64,000 nt of DNA from CAVZBW01 sp963773635 (GCA_963773635.1 CAVZBW010000002.1:806001-870000); one strand, 5' to 3'; numbered from the stretch's first letter, positions 1 to 8,498 are shown. Program-made: numbers and translations. Notes: generated from the sequence alone by a model not told the origin.

Positions 1-21
1 CCACAGACTCGCCGGCCCGTC

Positions 22-1494
22 ATGACGGCACCCGCAGAGACGGCGGACGGTCCTGCGGGACCCGTTCCGGGTCGCGCAGTCCTGGTGGCCGTGTCGCTGG
101 CCCTCTTTTGCATCCAGCTCGACTTCTTCGCGCTCAACATCGCCCTCCCGGACATCGCTCACTCCCTCGACGCGTCGACGCAGGCGGCTCAGTGGACGAT
201 CTCCGCCTACATGCTGAGCCTGGGTTCGCTCTTCATCGTGGGCGGGCGGTTGGGCGACCTGTTCGGACGGCGACGCGTCCTGCTCGCAGGTATCTCGCTG
301 TTCGCCGCGACCTCGGTGGGCGCCGCGCTGTCCACTGATCTGGCGAGCCTCATCGCCTTTCGCATCCTCCAGGGGATGGGCGCGGCGCTCATCTTCCCGG
401 TCGGCATCGCGGTGGTGTCGAACGCCTATCCCGAACAACGGAGAGCTCGCGCTCTCGGCATCCTGTTCGCGCTGGCGAGCGTCGGCACCGCCCTCGGCCC
501 CTTCGTGGGGGGCGGCTTGTCCGGCGGCCCGGGCTGGCGATGGATCTTCTGGCTGCTGGCGCCGATCGCCCTGGCCTCACTACTCCTCGCCTTCCGGGTC
601 GTGCCCGACAGTCGCGAGGCAGGCGCGCCGGCGACGATCGACTACCTCGGCAGCGCGCTGATCGCCGGAGGGATCGCCGCATTCAGCATCGGGGTCGACC
701 AAGGCTCGGTGTGGGGCTGGCTCTCGGCCGCGACGATCGTCACCTTCGCCTGCGCCGCGGGTTTGATCGCGACCTTCTTCGTGCGCGAGCACCGGTCGAC
801 CCACCCACTGGTCGACCTGCGCCTCTTTCGCAACCCGCCCTACGTCCTCGTGACGAGCATGGGTGCCATATCCAACATGGCCTACGCCGCGACGATCTTC
901 GTCACGTCGCTCTACCTGCAAGAGAGCCGAGGGCTCAGCCCATTGGCCGCCGGCGCGGTCTTCCTGGCGCCCTCCATCACCGTCGCCGTCTCGGGTCCGC
1001 TCGGGGCCCGACTGGCGCCCAGGGCAAGGCCGGCGGCGATCATGGCCGGGGCCGCGCTGGTCGCGGGCGGGTCCATGATCGGGCTCTCGCTCGTCGTGGA
1101 CTGGTGGGCCTACGTGACCGTCTTCGCCCTCTGTGGCCTGGGCCTGGGGACCGGGTGGACCTTCGCCAACGTGGCGACCCAGGAGCTGGTCAAGCCGGAG
1201 CGGGCAGGGGAGGCGTCGGGGGTCGTCCTCTCGGTGCTCGTGACCATGGGCGGCGTGGGCGTGGCCGCGGCCGCGGCCTTGATCGGCGGGCTGGAGCGGC
1301 ACGGCCGTGCCGCGTCGGACGGCTTCAACTCCACGCTCCGGATCTTCGCCGTCCTCGTGCTCGGGTGCGCGGCGTTGGCCATGGCCGTGCGCGCCCGGCT
1401 GGTCCGCCGTGGCTTGATGGCGCCCCTCTCGATGCGCAAGGAATGGCCGGTCGTCCCGGCCGTGGAGTCCCCGGGAGACGTGCAGACGAGCTGA
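22..1494 (+). CDS. MFS drug:H+ antiporter, DHA2 (EmrB/QacA) type
   Basis: An inner-membrane exporter of the major facilitator superfamily. The 490-residue length and about 14 hydrophobic segments match the DHA2 branch. Helix 1 carries the family signature LDFFALNIALP (residues 33-43) and the loop after helix 2 carries motif A, GGRLGDLFGRR (74-84). The basic C-terminal tail should be cytoplasmic. The start is the ATG at 22; only 21 bases lie upstream, so its promoter is outside the window. It ends 4 bp from the convergent amidohydrolase. The substrate cannot be inferred; multidrug or metabolite export is the family default. Confidence 0.93.
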   Translation: MTAPAETADGPAGPVPGRAVLVAVSLALFCIQLDFFALNIALPDIAHSLDASTQAAQWTISAYMLSLGSLFIVGGRLGDLFGRRRVLLAGISLFAATSVGAALSTDLASLIAFRILQGMGAALIFPVGIAVVSNAYPEQRRARALGILFALASVGTALGPFVGGGLSGGPGWRWIFWLLAPIALASLLLAFRVVPDSREAGAPATIDYLGSALIAGGIAAFSIGVDQGSVWGWLSAATIVTFACAAGLIATFFVREHRSTHPLVDLRLFRNPPYVLVTSMGAISNMAYAATIFVTSLYLQESRGLSPLAAGAVFLAPSITVAVSGPLGARLAPRARPAAIMAGAALVAGGSMIGLSLVVDWWAYVTVFALCGLGLGTGWTFANVATQELVKPERAGEASGVVLSVLVTMGGVGVAAAAALIGGLERHGRAASDGFNSTLRIFAVLVLGCAALAMAVRARLVRRGLMAPLSMRKEWPVVPAVESPGDVQTS

Positions 1495-1498
1495 GCGT

Positions 1499-2719
1499 CT
1501 AGGAGCGGGCCAGCTCGGGGGGCACGGGATGCCGGTAGAGGTCGGCGGCGTTGCGGTAGGTCATGCGATCCGCCTCGTCCTTGGGCACCCCGTCCAGCTG
1601 CGCGGCGACGATGTCCTGGGTACGAGGCCACGACGAGTCCGAATGCGGGTAGTCGGTCTCGAACATGATCCGATCCATCCCGACCTCGTCACGGAGCGCG
1701 AGGGTGCGCTCGTCGGAGAACGAGGCGAACCAGAAGTTCCGGCGGAACACCTCGACCGGGGTCATGCCACCAAAGTCCGCCCGGCGATCGGTGTCCCGGG
1801 CCATGTAGCTCAGCCGATCGAGGAGCATCGGCACCCAACCGATGCCACCTTCGGACAGGACGATCTTGAGGCCGGGAAACCGGACCGGGACCCGGGCAAA
1901 GAGCCAGTCCGCAGCCGAGGCAAAGGCATTGACCGGGAACAGGACGCCCAAGACCGACAGGTCGGAGTCCGTGGACGGGAACATCGTCTCCGACGACGAG
2001 CCCACATGGAGGTTGACGACGGTCCCGGTCTCCTCGCAGGCCGCCAGGAACGGGTCCCAGTCGTCCCGGTAGATGGAGGGAAGGCCGAGCTTCTCGGGGT
2101 TCTCGCTGAACGACACGGCCTTGAATCCCCGTTGGGCGTTGCGCCGGATCTCGGCAGCCGCGACCTCCGGATCGGGCAGCCAGGTGAGCTGGCACGGGAT
2201 GATCCGGTCCGGGTGGGGGCCGGCCCATTCCTCGATGATCCAGTCGTTGTAGGCACGCATCGAGGCGAGGCCGAGCTCGGGATCCTTCATCCGCATGAAC
2301 CGTTGCCCGGCAAACCCGAAGATGGCCGAGGGGAAGTTGAGCGAGGCGATCACCCCGTTGCGGTCCATGTCCTTGACCCGCTCGTCGATCTGCCACACGC
2401 CGGGCCGAAACTCCTCGAACGTGATGGGTCCGAGGTGGGCCTTGCCGGGCTCCCAGCTCTGGAAGCCCTCGACCCCGAGCAGCGGCACCCGCTCCCCCTC
2501 GAAGATCCAGTAGTCGACGCCGTCGTCGCGCTCGATCCTCGGCTCCGTGGCGGAGAACTTGGCGGGGAGCCGGCCGTGGAAGGTCTCGGGAGGCTCGATG
2601 ACGTGATCGTCCACGGAGACGATGGGATGGATCCTCGGTCCGGGAACGGGGTCGTCCCGGAGCATCACCTCCGCGCCGGGGTTCCCGAGCCCCATGAGCT
2701 TCTCGACGATGTCCGCCAT
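1499..2719 (-). CDS. Amidohydrolase family protein (PF04909, ACMSD-like TIM barrel)
   Basis: A 406-residue metal-dependent hydrolase or decarboxylase of the amidohydrolase-2 group. It has the N-terminal metal motif SVDDHVIEPP (about residues 33-42), a mid-barrel His in NLHVGSS, the LSEGGIGWVP strand and the catalytic Asp in FETDYPHSDSSWP. The ATG start overlaps the upstream D-aminoacylase-like gene's stop in a TGATG junction, so the two are translationally coupled. It is one of four PF04909 paralogs in the window (also at 14477, 22937 and 25607). Family members hydrolyse or decarboxylate cyclic and aromatic acids; the substrate here is unknown. Confidence 0.88.
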   Translation of the reverse strand: MADIVEKLMGLGNPGAEVMLRDDPVPGPRIHPIVSVDDHVIEPPETFHGRLPAKFSATEPRIERDDGVDYWIFEGERVPLLGVEGFQSWEPGKAHLGPITFEEFRPGVWQIDERVKDMDRNGVIASLNFPSAIFGFAGQRFMRMKDPELGLASMRAYNDWIIEEWAGPHPDRIIPCQLTWLPDPEVAAAEIRRNAQRGFKAVSFSENPEKLGLPSIYRDDWDPFLAACEETGTVVNLHVGSSSETMFPSTDSDLSVLGVLFPVNAFASAADWLFARVPVRFPGLKIVLSEGGIGWVPMLLDRLSYMARDTDRRADFGGMTPVEVFRRNFWFASFSDERTLALRDEVGMDRIMFETDYPHSDSSWPRTQDIVAAQLDGVPKDEADRMTYRNAADLYRHPVPPELARS

Positions 2720-4395
2720 CACGCCTCCTTGGGGTCGACGGTCAGGATCGCGCCGGGCATCGCCTCTCGGCCGGAGGGGTCCGACGCCCCCTCCCAGCGG
2801 ATCGGCACGCCGTTGACCAGGATGTAATCCACCCCTTCGGGCCGATCGGCGATGAGGCGCTCGCCCCCGGCCGGGAAGTCGCGAACCCTCCGGATCGGGC
2901 CCGGCGAGAGGCGCTGGTAGTCGAGGACCACGATGTCGGCGGGGGCTCCGGGACGGAGGTAGCCCCGGTCGAGCTCGAGCACGTCGGCGAGCTCGCCGGT
3001 CAGCTTGCGGATCCCGCGCTCGACCGACATGACCTCGCGATCGCGGACCCAGTGGGCGAGGAAGTCGGTCGGCAGGACCGCGTCGCAGATCTGGCTGACG
3101 TGCGCACCGGCGTCGGAGAGTCCGAGGATGCAGCCCTCCCCGTTGAGCAGCCGGGTCACTCCGTCGACGTCGTCGTTGGCGAAGGTGATGCGGACACGGG
3201 TCAGGAGCCCGTCGGCGATCGCCAGCTGGCAGAGGGTGCCAAACGGCGTCGCGCCCCGGCTCGCCGCGATCTCCCCGACGGAGCGACCGACCAGGTCCGG
3301 ACTGCCGGGAGATTCGACCAGGATCGCCTCGCTCCAGCGGGTGCGCAGCAGCCCGTTGTCGTCGAGGTCCCGCTCCACCCTCGCACGCCACTCGGGGTCG
3401 GCCAGGAGGCGGAGACGCCCATCGCGGTCGGCGGCGACGAAGTCCGAGAAGGACGACATCACGTAAAAGGAGGTGGGCTCCACCATGAGGATCTCCTGCT
3501 CGATCGGTCGGCAGGACACCTGCACCCACACGTCGGCACCCCGGCGGCGTTCCGACTCGTGCTCGAGGAGCTTCTCCAGATGCGAGCGCGGCTGGCGGAC
3601 CTCGGGCGGGTAGGTGAGGATCGACGACCGGTTGACCGGTCGGGCCAACCGGGGCTGGAGCTCGTAGAGCCACGCGTAGTTGTTCCCCGCGGCGACGTGC
3701 ACGGAGCCCTGTCCGAGCTCGGCGGTGACCCCGATCAGCGCCTCCGTCTCCTCCTGGGTGGCGGCCATCGAGGGAACCGGCCTCCCGCCGTCGCCCAGGT
3801 GGAAGCCCGCCCGATCGGTCGAGAAGCCGAGCGCCCCACCGAGGATCGATGCCGCTACGACCTCCTTCATGCGATCGATCTCGGCCTCGGTGGCAGGCCG
3901 TTCGTAGGCGTCGTCGCCCATGACGTAGATGCGCACGGGAGTGTGCCCGACGTAGCCCCCGAAGTTGATCAGCGTGCCCCGGCGCCGCACGGTCTCCAGG
4001 TACTCGGGATAGGTCTCGAAGTCCCACGTGATGCCGGCCTCGAGGGTGGCCAGGCGCATGTCCTCGACCTTGTCCAGCGTCCGCAGCAGGGTGCCCTCGC
4101 CGCCGGCCCTCGTCGGGGCGATGCTGTAGCCGCAGTTGCCGGCGACCACCCCGGTCACTCCGTGCCAGCTCGAAGGGGTGAGGGCCTGGTCCCAGAGCAC
4201 CTGGGGGTCGTAGTGGGTGTGGATGTCGAGGAACCCGGGGGCCACCAGCCGGCCCGACGCATCGATCTCGCGCGGTGCAACCACCCGGTCGCCGATCTCG
4301 ACGATGCGGCCGCCGGCGACGCCGACGTCACCGGGCCGCGGCGGCGCACCGGTCCCGTCCACGATGGTGCCGCCTCGTATCGCCAGCTCGACCAT
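2719..4395 (-). CDS. N-acyl-D-amino-acid deacylase / D-aminoacylase-like amidohydrolase
   Basis: A 558-residue cyclic-amidohydrolase fold enzyme with an N-terminal beta-sandwich (IVDGTGAPP, GRIVEIGD). The HTH metal motif lies at residues 59-61 and the GNCG Cys-ligand motif typical of D-aminoacylases at 86-89. The late catalytic Asp is in GLSDAGAH, followed by the PGAPADIVVLD tail that closes the small domain. Family members hydrolyse N-acyl-D-amino acids or related cyclic amides. It sits first in a two-gene unit with the PF04909 hydrolase at 1499. Together with the hydrolases at 4534 and 5347 it makes an amide-hydrolysis neighbourhood. Confidence 0.88.
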   Translation of the reverse strand: MVELAIRGGTIVDGTGAPPRPGDVGVAGGRIVEIGDRVVAPREIDASGRLVAPGFLDIHTHYDPQVLWDQALTPSSWHGVTGVVAGNCGYSIAPTRAGGEGTLLRTLDKVEDMRLATLEAGITWDFETYPEYLETVRRRGTLINFGGYVGHTPVRIYVMGDDAYERPATEAEIDRMKEVVAASILGGALGFSTDRAGFHLGDGGRPVPSMAATQEETEALIGVTAELGQGSVHVAAGNNYAWLYELQPRLARPVNRSSILTYPPEVRQPRSHLEKLLEHESERRRGADVWVQVSCRPIEQEILMVEPTSFYVMSSFSDFVAADRDGRLRLLADPEWRARVERDLDDNGLLRTRWSEAILVESPGSPDLVGRSVGEIAASRGATPFGTLCQLAIADGLLTRVRITFANDDVDGVTRLLNGEGCILGLSDAGAHVSQICDAVLPTDFLAHWVRDREVMSVERGIRKLTGELADVLELDRGYLRPGAPADIVVLDYQRLSPGPIRRVRDFPAGGERLIADRPEGVDYILVNGVPIRWEGASDPSGREAMPGAILTVDPKEA

Positions 4396-4533
4396 CCGCC
4401 ACCTCCTTGGCTCCGCCTTCCGGGAGGCTCAGCCTGGCACATGGCCGCGGCGGAGGGCCGCGCAACCCGTCCGGGGTGCCGCCGTGGGTGGCCGCCGATG
4501 TCGACCTCCTGCGGGCGAGAGGGAGCCTGCCCC

Positions 4534-5286
4534 CTACAGGCGGGCGAGCAGCTCCTCGCCGTTGGTCACGAACCCGAAGCACTGCGCCACGTTGTAGAGC
4601 GTGGCCTCCCAACAGAAGGCCGGGGAGGTCGTGGCGCAGCAGTCGGTGAGGAAGAGGCAGTCGTACCCGAGGCACGCGGCGTCGGTGAGGGTGGCGAGCA
4701 CGCACTGGTCGGCGTTGACGCCCGCAAAGAGCAACGTCGTGACGTCGAGGTTGCGCAGCACGCTGTCCAGCTCGGTGTCGAAGAACCCGCTCATGCGGTA
4801 CTTGTCCACCCGGAGGTCGCCCGGGTCCGGCGCGAGCTCGTCAACCACCTGCGCCGACCAGCTGCCGCGCTCGAGCACGCGGGACCCCGATCCCGGCAGC
4901 GGATGGCCGAGGCCCACGCCCCGGCCCTCGGGGTCGTAGACATGTGCCACGCCGGGCGGGACGTTCGCCCGGTCCGGCCGGTTTCCCCAGTTGAGCCACA
5001 GCACGGGGACGTCACTGGAGCGCAGCGCCGGCAGCAGGCGTGAGAGAACGGCGATCGGCGCTCGCGCCGGGGTGACGTCGACGCCCTTGCGGGCAAGCCA
5101 CCCATCGGGGTGACAGAAGTCGTTTTGCATGTCGACCACGACGATGGCGCAGCGACCCACGTCCACGACGACGTCCTGCGGGGTGGCCGGCACTTCGAGC
5201 GGTCGAAGGAGCCCGCGCCGGCGCCCGAGGTCGATGCGCCCGGGCTCGGCACCCCAGGCGTTGCGAGGCGGACCCAGAGGTCGCAT
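4534..5286 (-). CDS. Isochorismatase-family cysteine hydrolase (RutB-like)
   Basis: A 250-residue amide hydrolase of the isochorismatase superfamily with a complete Asp-Lys-Cys triad: Asp52 in VVVDMQNDF, Lys162 in the KYRMSGFFDTELD segment and Cys185 in GVNADQCVLATL. The SGFFDTELDSVLR stretch resembles ureidoacrylate and biuret hydrolases more than true isochorismatases, but I do not assign a substrate. The ATG at 5286 was chosen over the longer open frame because a -10-like TACATT ends 6 nt before it, suggesting a leaderless message. It is divergent from the amidase at 5347. Confidence 0.85.
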   Translation of the reverse strand: MRPLGPPRNAWGAEPGRIDLGRRRGLLRPLEVPATPQDVVVDVGRCAIVVVDMQNDFCHPDGWLARKGVDVTPARAPIAVLSRLLPALRSSDVPVLWLNWGNRPDRANVPPGVAHVYDPEGRGVGLGHPLPGSGSRVLERGSWSAQVVDELAPDPGDLRVDKYRMSGFFDTELDSVLRNLDVTTLLFAGVNADQCVLATLTDAACLGYDCLFLTDCCATTSPAFCWEATLYNVAQCFGFVTNGEELLARL

Positions 5287-5329
5287 GGGGCGAATGTAAT
5301 CCGCAGCGTCGGGGGGGGACCCGTAGAAT
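5287..5329. promoter_or_regulatory. Divergent promoter region, isochorismatase/amidase
   Basis: The 60 bp between the two divergent hydrolases hold a -10-like TACATT on the minus strand (5298 down to 5293), six bases before the ATG at 5286. A -10-like TAGAAT lies on the plus strand at 5324-5329, 17 bases before the ATG at 5347. The minus-strand spacing would put transcription initiation at or next to the start codon, a leaderless arrangement common in actinobacteria. No good -35 hexamers were found. This is pattern-based only. Confidence 0.35.
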
Positions 5330-5346
5330 CCGGGGCGCACCGCTCT

Positions 5347-6582
5347 ATGCCGGCGATCCCCACCACACGAACAGCGGCGGATCCGCTCGGCGCGTTCGTC
5401 CTTGGGCCGGAGCGACTCGCCGAGGGCTCCCCTGGCGGCAGCCTGGCGGGGCTTCGTTTCGCGGTGAAGGATCTGCTGGACGTGGCGGGGACGAGGACGG
5501 GAGCCGGCAACCCGGACTGGCTCGAGGAGTCGCCGGTGACGAGCCGGCACGCGCCCGTGGTTGCCGCCTTGCTCGACGCCGGGGCGGACCTGTGGGGGAA
5601 GACCGTCACCGACGAGCTGGCCTTCAGCCTCTCGGGGACCAACGTCCACTACGGCACCCCCGCCAATCCCGCCGCGGCCGGACGAATCCCCGGCGGCTCC
5701 TCGGCCGGATCCGCCTCCGCGGTCTCGGGGCGGGTTGTGGACCTGGCGCTCGGCACCGACACCGGTGGGTCGATCCGCGTCCCCGCCTCCTACTGCGGGA
5801 TCTGGGGCATCCGACCGACGCAAGGGATCATCGACACCCGGGGCGTGGTGCCGCTCGCGCCGAGCTTCGACACCGTCGGTCTGCTGGCCGCCGACCCGGT
5901 CGTGCTCGGTGCAGGGTGGAAGGCGCTGCGGGCGGGAGCTTCCGTGCCGAGGGGGGCGTGGCCCACTCACCTAGCGATGACGAATATACAGCCGTTGCGC
6001 AGGATGATTCTCGCCACCGATCTCCTGGCGCTCGCCGACCGGGATGCCCGCATGCCGCTCCGCCAGGCCGCTGCACGATTGGCGGAGGGTCTCGGCCTCG
6101 AGCTCGAGGAGGGCGAGCTCGCCGGGCACGCGGCGACGGCGCGCTTTCTCGATGCCTTCCGCGCCATCCAGCTGGTCGAGGCCTGGGAGCAACACGGGAC
6201 CTGGATCACCCGCCGGCGGCCCGAGCTCGGCCCTGGCGTGGCTGCCCGCTTCGCCGCGGCCGCCGCGGCCGACCCCGAGGCGGCCACCCGGGCCCGGCCC
6301 GTTCGGGACGAGGTGAGATCCGCCCTACGTGCGCTGCTCGGCGACGACGCGGTCATGGCCCAGCCGGCGGCTTCCGGACCCGCACCGACCCCCGATCTGG
6401 CCGGGCCTGCCAAGGACGACTACCGCACCCGGACGTTGTCATTGACCGCACCCGCCGGCCTCGCCGGCGCACCGGTCGTCGCCGTGCCCGGAGCCCGGGT
6501 CGACGGTCTCCCCGTCGGGTTGGCCGTCGTTGGCTTGCCCGGCGCCGACGACGTCCTGGTGAGCGCCCTCAGCTCCGTCTGA
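5347..6582 (+). CDS. Amidase-signature family hydrolase (AMI1-like)
   Basis: A 411-residue amidase with the Ser-cisSer-Lys triad: Lys41 in FAVKDLLDV, Ser118 in the IPGGSSAGSA glycine loop and Ser142 in GTDTGGSIRVPASYCG. The GAGNPDWLEES and NVHYGTPANP segments resemble the plant/bacterial AMI1-like branch, which hydrolyses small amides such as indole-3-acetamide. It is shorter than typical 450-500-residue GatA-like amidases. The frame is open upstream to 5110, but that stretch is the antisense of the isochorismatase gene. The ATG at 5347 gives the family-like N-terminus. Confidence 0.87.
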   Translation: MPAIPTTRTAADPLGAFVLGPERLAEGSPGGSLAGLRFAVKDLLDVAGTRTGAGNPDWLEESPVTSRHAPVVAALLDAGADLWGKTVTDELAFSLSGTNVHYGTPANPAAAGRIPGGSSAGSASAVSGRVVDLALGTDTGGSIRVPASYCGIWGIRPTQGIIDTRGVVPLAPSFDTVGLLAADPVVLGAGWKALRAGASVPRGAWPTHLAMTNIQPLRRMILATDLLALADRDARMPLRQAAARLAEGLGLELEEGELAGHAATARFLDAFRAIQLVEAWEQHGTWITRRRPELGPGVAARFAAAAAADPEAATRARPVRDEVRSALRALLGDDAVMAQPAASGPAPTPDLAGPAKDDYRTRTLSLTAPAGLAGAPVVAVPGARVDGLPVGLAVVGLPGADDVLVSALSSV

Positions 6583-6584
6583 CG

Positions 6585-6603
6585 GCCGAGGCTGCGCCTC
6601 GGC
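6585..6603. terminator. Hairpin between convergent genes
   Basis: GCCGAGGC and GCCTCGGC form a perfect 8-bp GC-rich stem with a 3-base loop, directly after the amidase stop and immediately before the convergent minus-strand gene end at 6607. There is no T tract on either strand, as is usual in high-GC actinobacteria. It could terminate both transcripts. Confidence 0.6.
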
Positions 6604-6606
6604 TCC

Positions 6607-7251
6607 TCACCCCCCGACGACCGCCATGCGGTCCCGCAAGAGGGTCAGGCCCGTGCCATCGAGACCCTCCAGGCCCTCCGGCCGACCCGTCATCATCAAC
6701 AGCAGGGACATGGCCGGTCCCGCCACCTCGGGTCCGGAGCCGCTCGACCACGCGGCGTCGGTCGCGACCAGGTGGAGGCCCTTGGTGCGTGCCTTGGCCC
6801 CTACCGGAAAGGTCGCGTCCTTATACATGTCGAGGCAGGCGAAGACGACGTCGTCCGGCGGTCGGTAAGGAAGCCCGAGGGGCACTCGGATGTCCGCGCC
6901 GTGGACGACGACCTCACCCAGCATTGCGACGACGGGGGCGGGCGGATGGTTGGTCGTCGCCGTCCTCGCCGCAAGCCGGTCGACGATCTCGGACGTCTCG
7001 AGGGAGGCAAGCGCCCGGGCGTCTCGGTCCATCATGTGGTTGAAGCGAAAGCCGCTCGTCGCCATGCCGGCAAGGAACCCCGGCCAGGTCTGCTCCGCCC
7101 CCGCCAGGACGTGTCCTGCGGTGATCTTGACATCCCACCCGGCGCACAACGAGGGCAGGGACCACTGCTCGAGGCTCAACCCCGCCAGGGTCTCGGCCAA
7201 TGCTCGGCGCTCACCGTGGATCGCCCGCCAGGTGTCGGCGTTGCCGGCCAT
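6607..7251 (-). CDS. TIGR03083-type / maleylpyruvate-isomerase N-domain protein (DinB-like fold)
   Basis: A 214-residue four-helix-bundle protein of the actinobacterial mycothiol-dependent maleylpyruvate isomerase N-terminal (MDMPI_N, DinB-like) group. Visible features are the SLCAGWDVKITAGHVLAG segment with a putative metal His near residue 47 and EVVVHGADIRVPLG near residue 112. These supply the family's metal-binding His positions. Homologs transfer or use mycothiol, but most are uncharacterised. It is the last gene of the ArsR-SRPBCC unit, 42 bp after the SRPBCC gene, so it is probably co-transcribed and under ArsR control. Confidence 0.75.
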   Translation of the reverse strand: MAGNADTWRAIHGERRALAETLAGLSLEQWSLPSLCAGWDVKITAGHVLAGAEQTWPGFLAGMATSGFRFNHMMDRDARALASLETSEIVDRLAARTATTNHPPAPVVAMLGEVVVHGADIRVPLGLPYRPPDDVVFACLDMYKDATFPVGAKARTKGLHLVATDAAWSSGSGPEVAGPAMSLLLMMTGRPEGLEGLDGTGLTLLRDRMAVVGG

Positions 7252-7293
7252 CTCTCGCTCCTTTCGATTGCTCGCCCTCTCGATAAGGGCCGA

Positions 7294-7731
7294 TCAGGGT
7301 ATGCCGGGACCTCCGTCGGGTCCGGCGCTCCCGCCGTCACCCACGAGAACCAGCCGGGACAGGTAGTGGTCCCATCCGCGGGCGTGGTCGGTCACCGCGT
7401 CGGGCGGGAGGTCTCGGTGGACGAGACGAACCAGTGTCTTGTCTCCCTCAGGGATCAGATCGATCTCGACGGTGGTGGAGCCCGCAGGGATGGGGTGGTC
7501 CGGCTCGTCCCACCCGAACGTGAACACCACGCGCTCGTTGGGAACGACTTCGACGAAGCGACCCAGCGACACCGGGCCGCCGCCCACGACGACGCGATAG
7601 AGGCCACCGGGACGCGGGTCGAGCTCGGCCTCGGTGCCGAGCCACTCCACATGGCGTCGGGAGTCCGTCAGGAGCTCGAAGACCGTCGCCCGACTGGCGT
7701 TGATCACGACTTCACGCAGCAACTCTGCCAT
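7294..7731 (-). CDS. SRPBCC / AHSA1-domain protein
   Basis: A 145-residue START-like (SRPBCC, AHSA1) domain protein. The canonical N-terminus REVVINASRATVFELLTD is followed by a W residue and the conserved VVFTFGWDEPDHP strand. The C-terminal helix containing GWDHYLSRL closes the ligand pocket. In many actinobacteria such proteins are encoded next to an ArsR regulator, and exactly that occurs here with a 4-bp gap. Such pairs are thought to sense or bind hydrophobic small molecules; the ligand is unknown. Confidence 0.87.
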   Translation of the reverse strand: MAELLREVVINASRATVFELLTDSRRHVEWLGTEAELDPRPGGLYRVVVGGGPVSLGRFVEVVPNERVVFTFGWDEPDHPIPAGSTTVEIDLIPEGDKTLVRLVHRDLPPDAVTDHARGWDHYLSRLVLVGDGGSAGPDGGPGIP

Positions 7732-7735
7732 TGGT

Positions 7736-8047
7736 CTAGGTGTCCTTTCTCGTCTCCGAGGCCTCGGCGACGTCCCGCAGGCGTCGCAGTCCGTCGGCCC
7801 AGTAGCTGTCGAGGAACTCGCGAAGCCTCGCCATCTCCTGGCGGTTGGCGCGGTAGAGCCGCCTCGTGCCGTCTCGTCGCTCGACCACCAGGCGTGCCTC
7901 TCGCAGCACCCCCAGGTGCTGCGAGATCGCCGACCGGGTGACCTCGAAGTGGGTCGCGATCTCCGACGCAGCGAGCTCGTCGGACCAGACCAGTCGGAGG
8001 ATCTCCCTCCGCCGCGGCTCCGCCATCGCCTTCAGGGCCGCGTCCAC
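7736..8047 (-). CDS. ArsR-family helix-turn-helix regulator
   Basis: A 103-residue winged-helix regulator. Its core starts LKAMAEPRRREILRLV, followed by the recognition helix in VTRSAISQHLGVLREARL and a wing RRDGTRRLYRAN. No Cys residues are present, so it is not a metal-thiolate sensor of the classical ArsR/SmtB kind. It belongs with the metal-independent ArsR proteins paired with SRPBCC domains. The GTG at 8047 follows a -10-like TACCAT by six bases, so translation may be leaderless. A 6-4-6 palindrome overlaps its predicted -35 (8073-8088), suggesting autoregulation. Confidence 0.88.
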   Translation of the reverse strand: MDAALKAMAEPRRREILRLVWSDELAASEIATHFEVTRSAISQHLGVLREARLVVERRDGTRRLYRANRQEMARLREFLDSYWADGLRRLRDVAEASETRKDT

Positions 8048-8053
8048 CCCGCC

Positions 8054-8088
8054 ATGGTAAGTGTCACCTTTCGTTAGCGCAAGCTAAC
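8054..8088 (-). promoter_or_regulatory. ArsR promoter with overlapping palindromic operator
   Basis: Reading the minus strand: TTGCGC (8082-8077), a 17-base spacer, TACCAT (8059-8054), then six bases to the GTG start at 8047. The inverted repeat GTTAGC-N4-GCTAAC (8073-8088) covers the -35. A near-identical repeat, GTAAGC-N4-GCTAAC, occurs at 10525-10540 upstream of the DUF899 gene. This fits an ArsR operator used for autorepression. The promoter hexamers are by eye; ArsR binding is inferred. Confidence 0.55.
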
Positions 8089-8397
8089 AGATGGCCCGCG
8101 GCCCCCACGGCCGCCGCGACCGGCGCGGTGTGCCGCGAGCACGCCCGACCTCGAACGCCAGGACAGCACGGAGGTCACACAGGCAGCCGACAAGAGAGAG
8201 GCGATCGAGACAAACGAGGTGATGGACCCGACCGAGGCAAAGGACCCCACCGAGGCGATCGAGAGCGCCGAGCCGATGGATCCGATCGACAACACCGACC
8301 CGACGGATCCGATCGAGAGCACCGAGCCCTTGGACCGGATCGAGAGAAACGAGCGATCCGAGGCGAGCGAGGATCGCGACCGGTCGTCGGGAGTCAC
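8074..8397 (-). CDS. Small SxGS-repeat low-complexity protein (hypothetical)
   Basis: A 107-residue candidate from GTG at 8397 (GGGGA ten bases upstream) to a TAA lying inside the ArsR operator. It has a run of about ten five- to six-residue repeats of the form S-V/I-G/A-S-V/I/F-L/A-S, then a VLSWRSRSGVL motif and a basic Gly/Arg tail. I recall similar serine/glycine/aliphatic repeat proteins ending in a SWRS-type motif as hypothetical proteins in other actinobacteria, but their function is unknown. The opposite strand is also open here (DPT/DPIE-type repeats), so the coding strand is a judgement. It is 26 bp upstream of the ArsR gene on the same strand. Confidence 0.4.
   Translation of the reverse strand: MTPDDRSRSSLASDRSFLSIRSKGSVLSIGSVGSVLSIGSIGSALSIASVGSFASVGSITSFVSIASLLSAACVTSVLSWRSRSGVLAAHRAGRGGRGGRGPSVSLR
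8219..8370. repeat. Imperfect short tandem repeat region
   Basis: About 150 bp built from degenerate copies of a GATCGAGAGCACCGAGCC-like unit, with recurring GGATCCGATCGA words at roughly 15- and 45-base spacing. It is open on both strands: the plus strand would give acidic DPT/IESTEP repeats and the minus strand gives the SxGS repeat protein. The period is a multiple of three, so copy-number change would keep frame. Confidence 0.6.
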
Positions 8398-8486
8398 GTC
8401 GCGATCATCCCCGAAGCCGGTGGTCGCTGCAATCGGACTGCGCAGGTTCCCCCGACCGGCCGGTGGGGCGGCGCCGTCCGCATACG

Positions 8487-8498
8487 TAGGCTGGGACA
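8487..8498 (+). promoter_or_regulatory. -10 element, probable leaderless start of the DUF3089 gene
   Basis: TAGGCT at 8487-8492 matches the actinobacterial TANNNT -10 consensus and is followed by five bases and then the ATG at 8498, so transcription may begin at the A of the start codon. There is no Shine-Dalgarno sequence before this ATG, which agrees. The -35 position is not convincing. Confidence 0.4.

Noticed and set aside
8219..8497. N-terminal extension of the DUF3089 protein with DPT/IESTEP repeats
   Set aside because: It would place an acidic repeat before a clear signal peptide, and a leaderless -10 lies just before ATG 8498.
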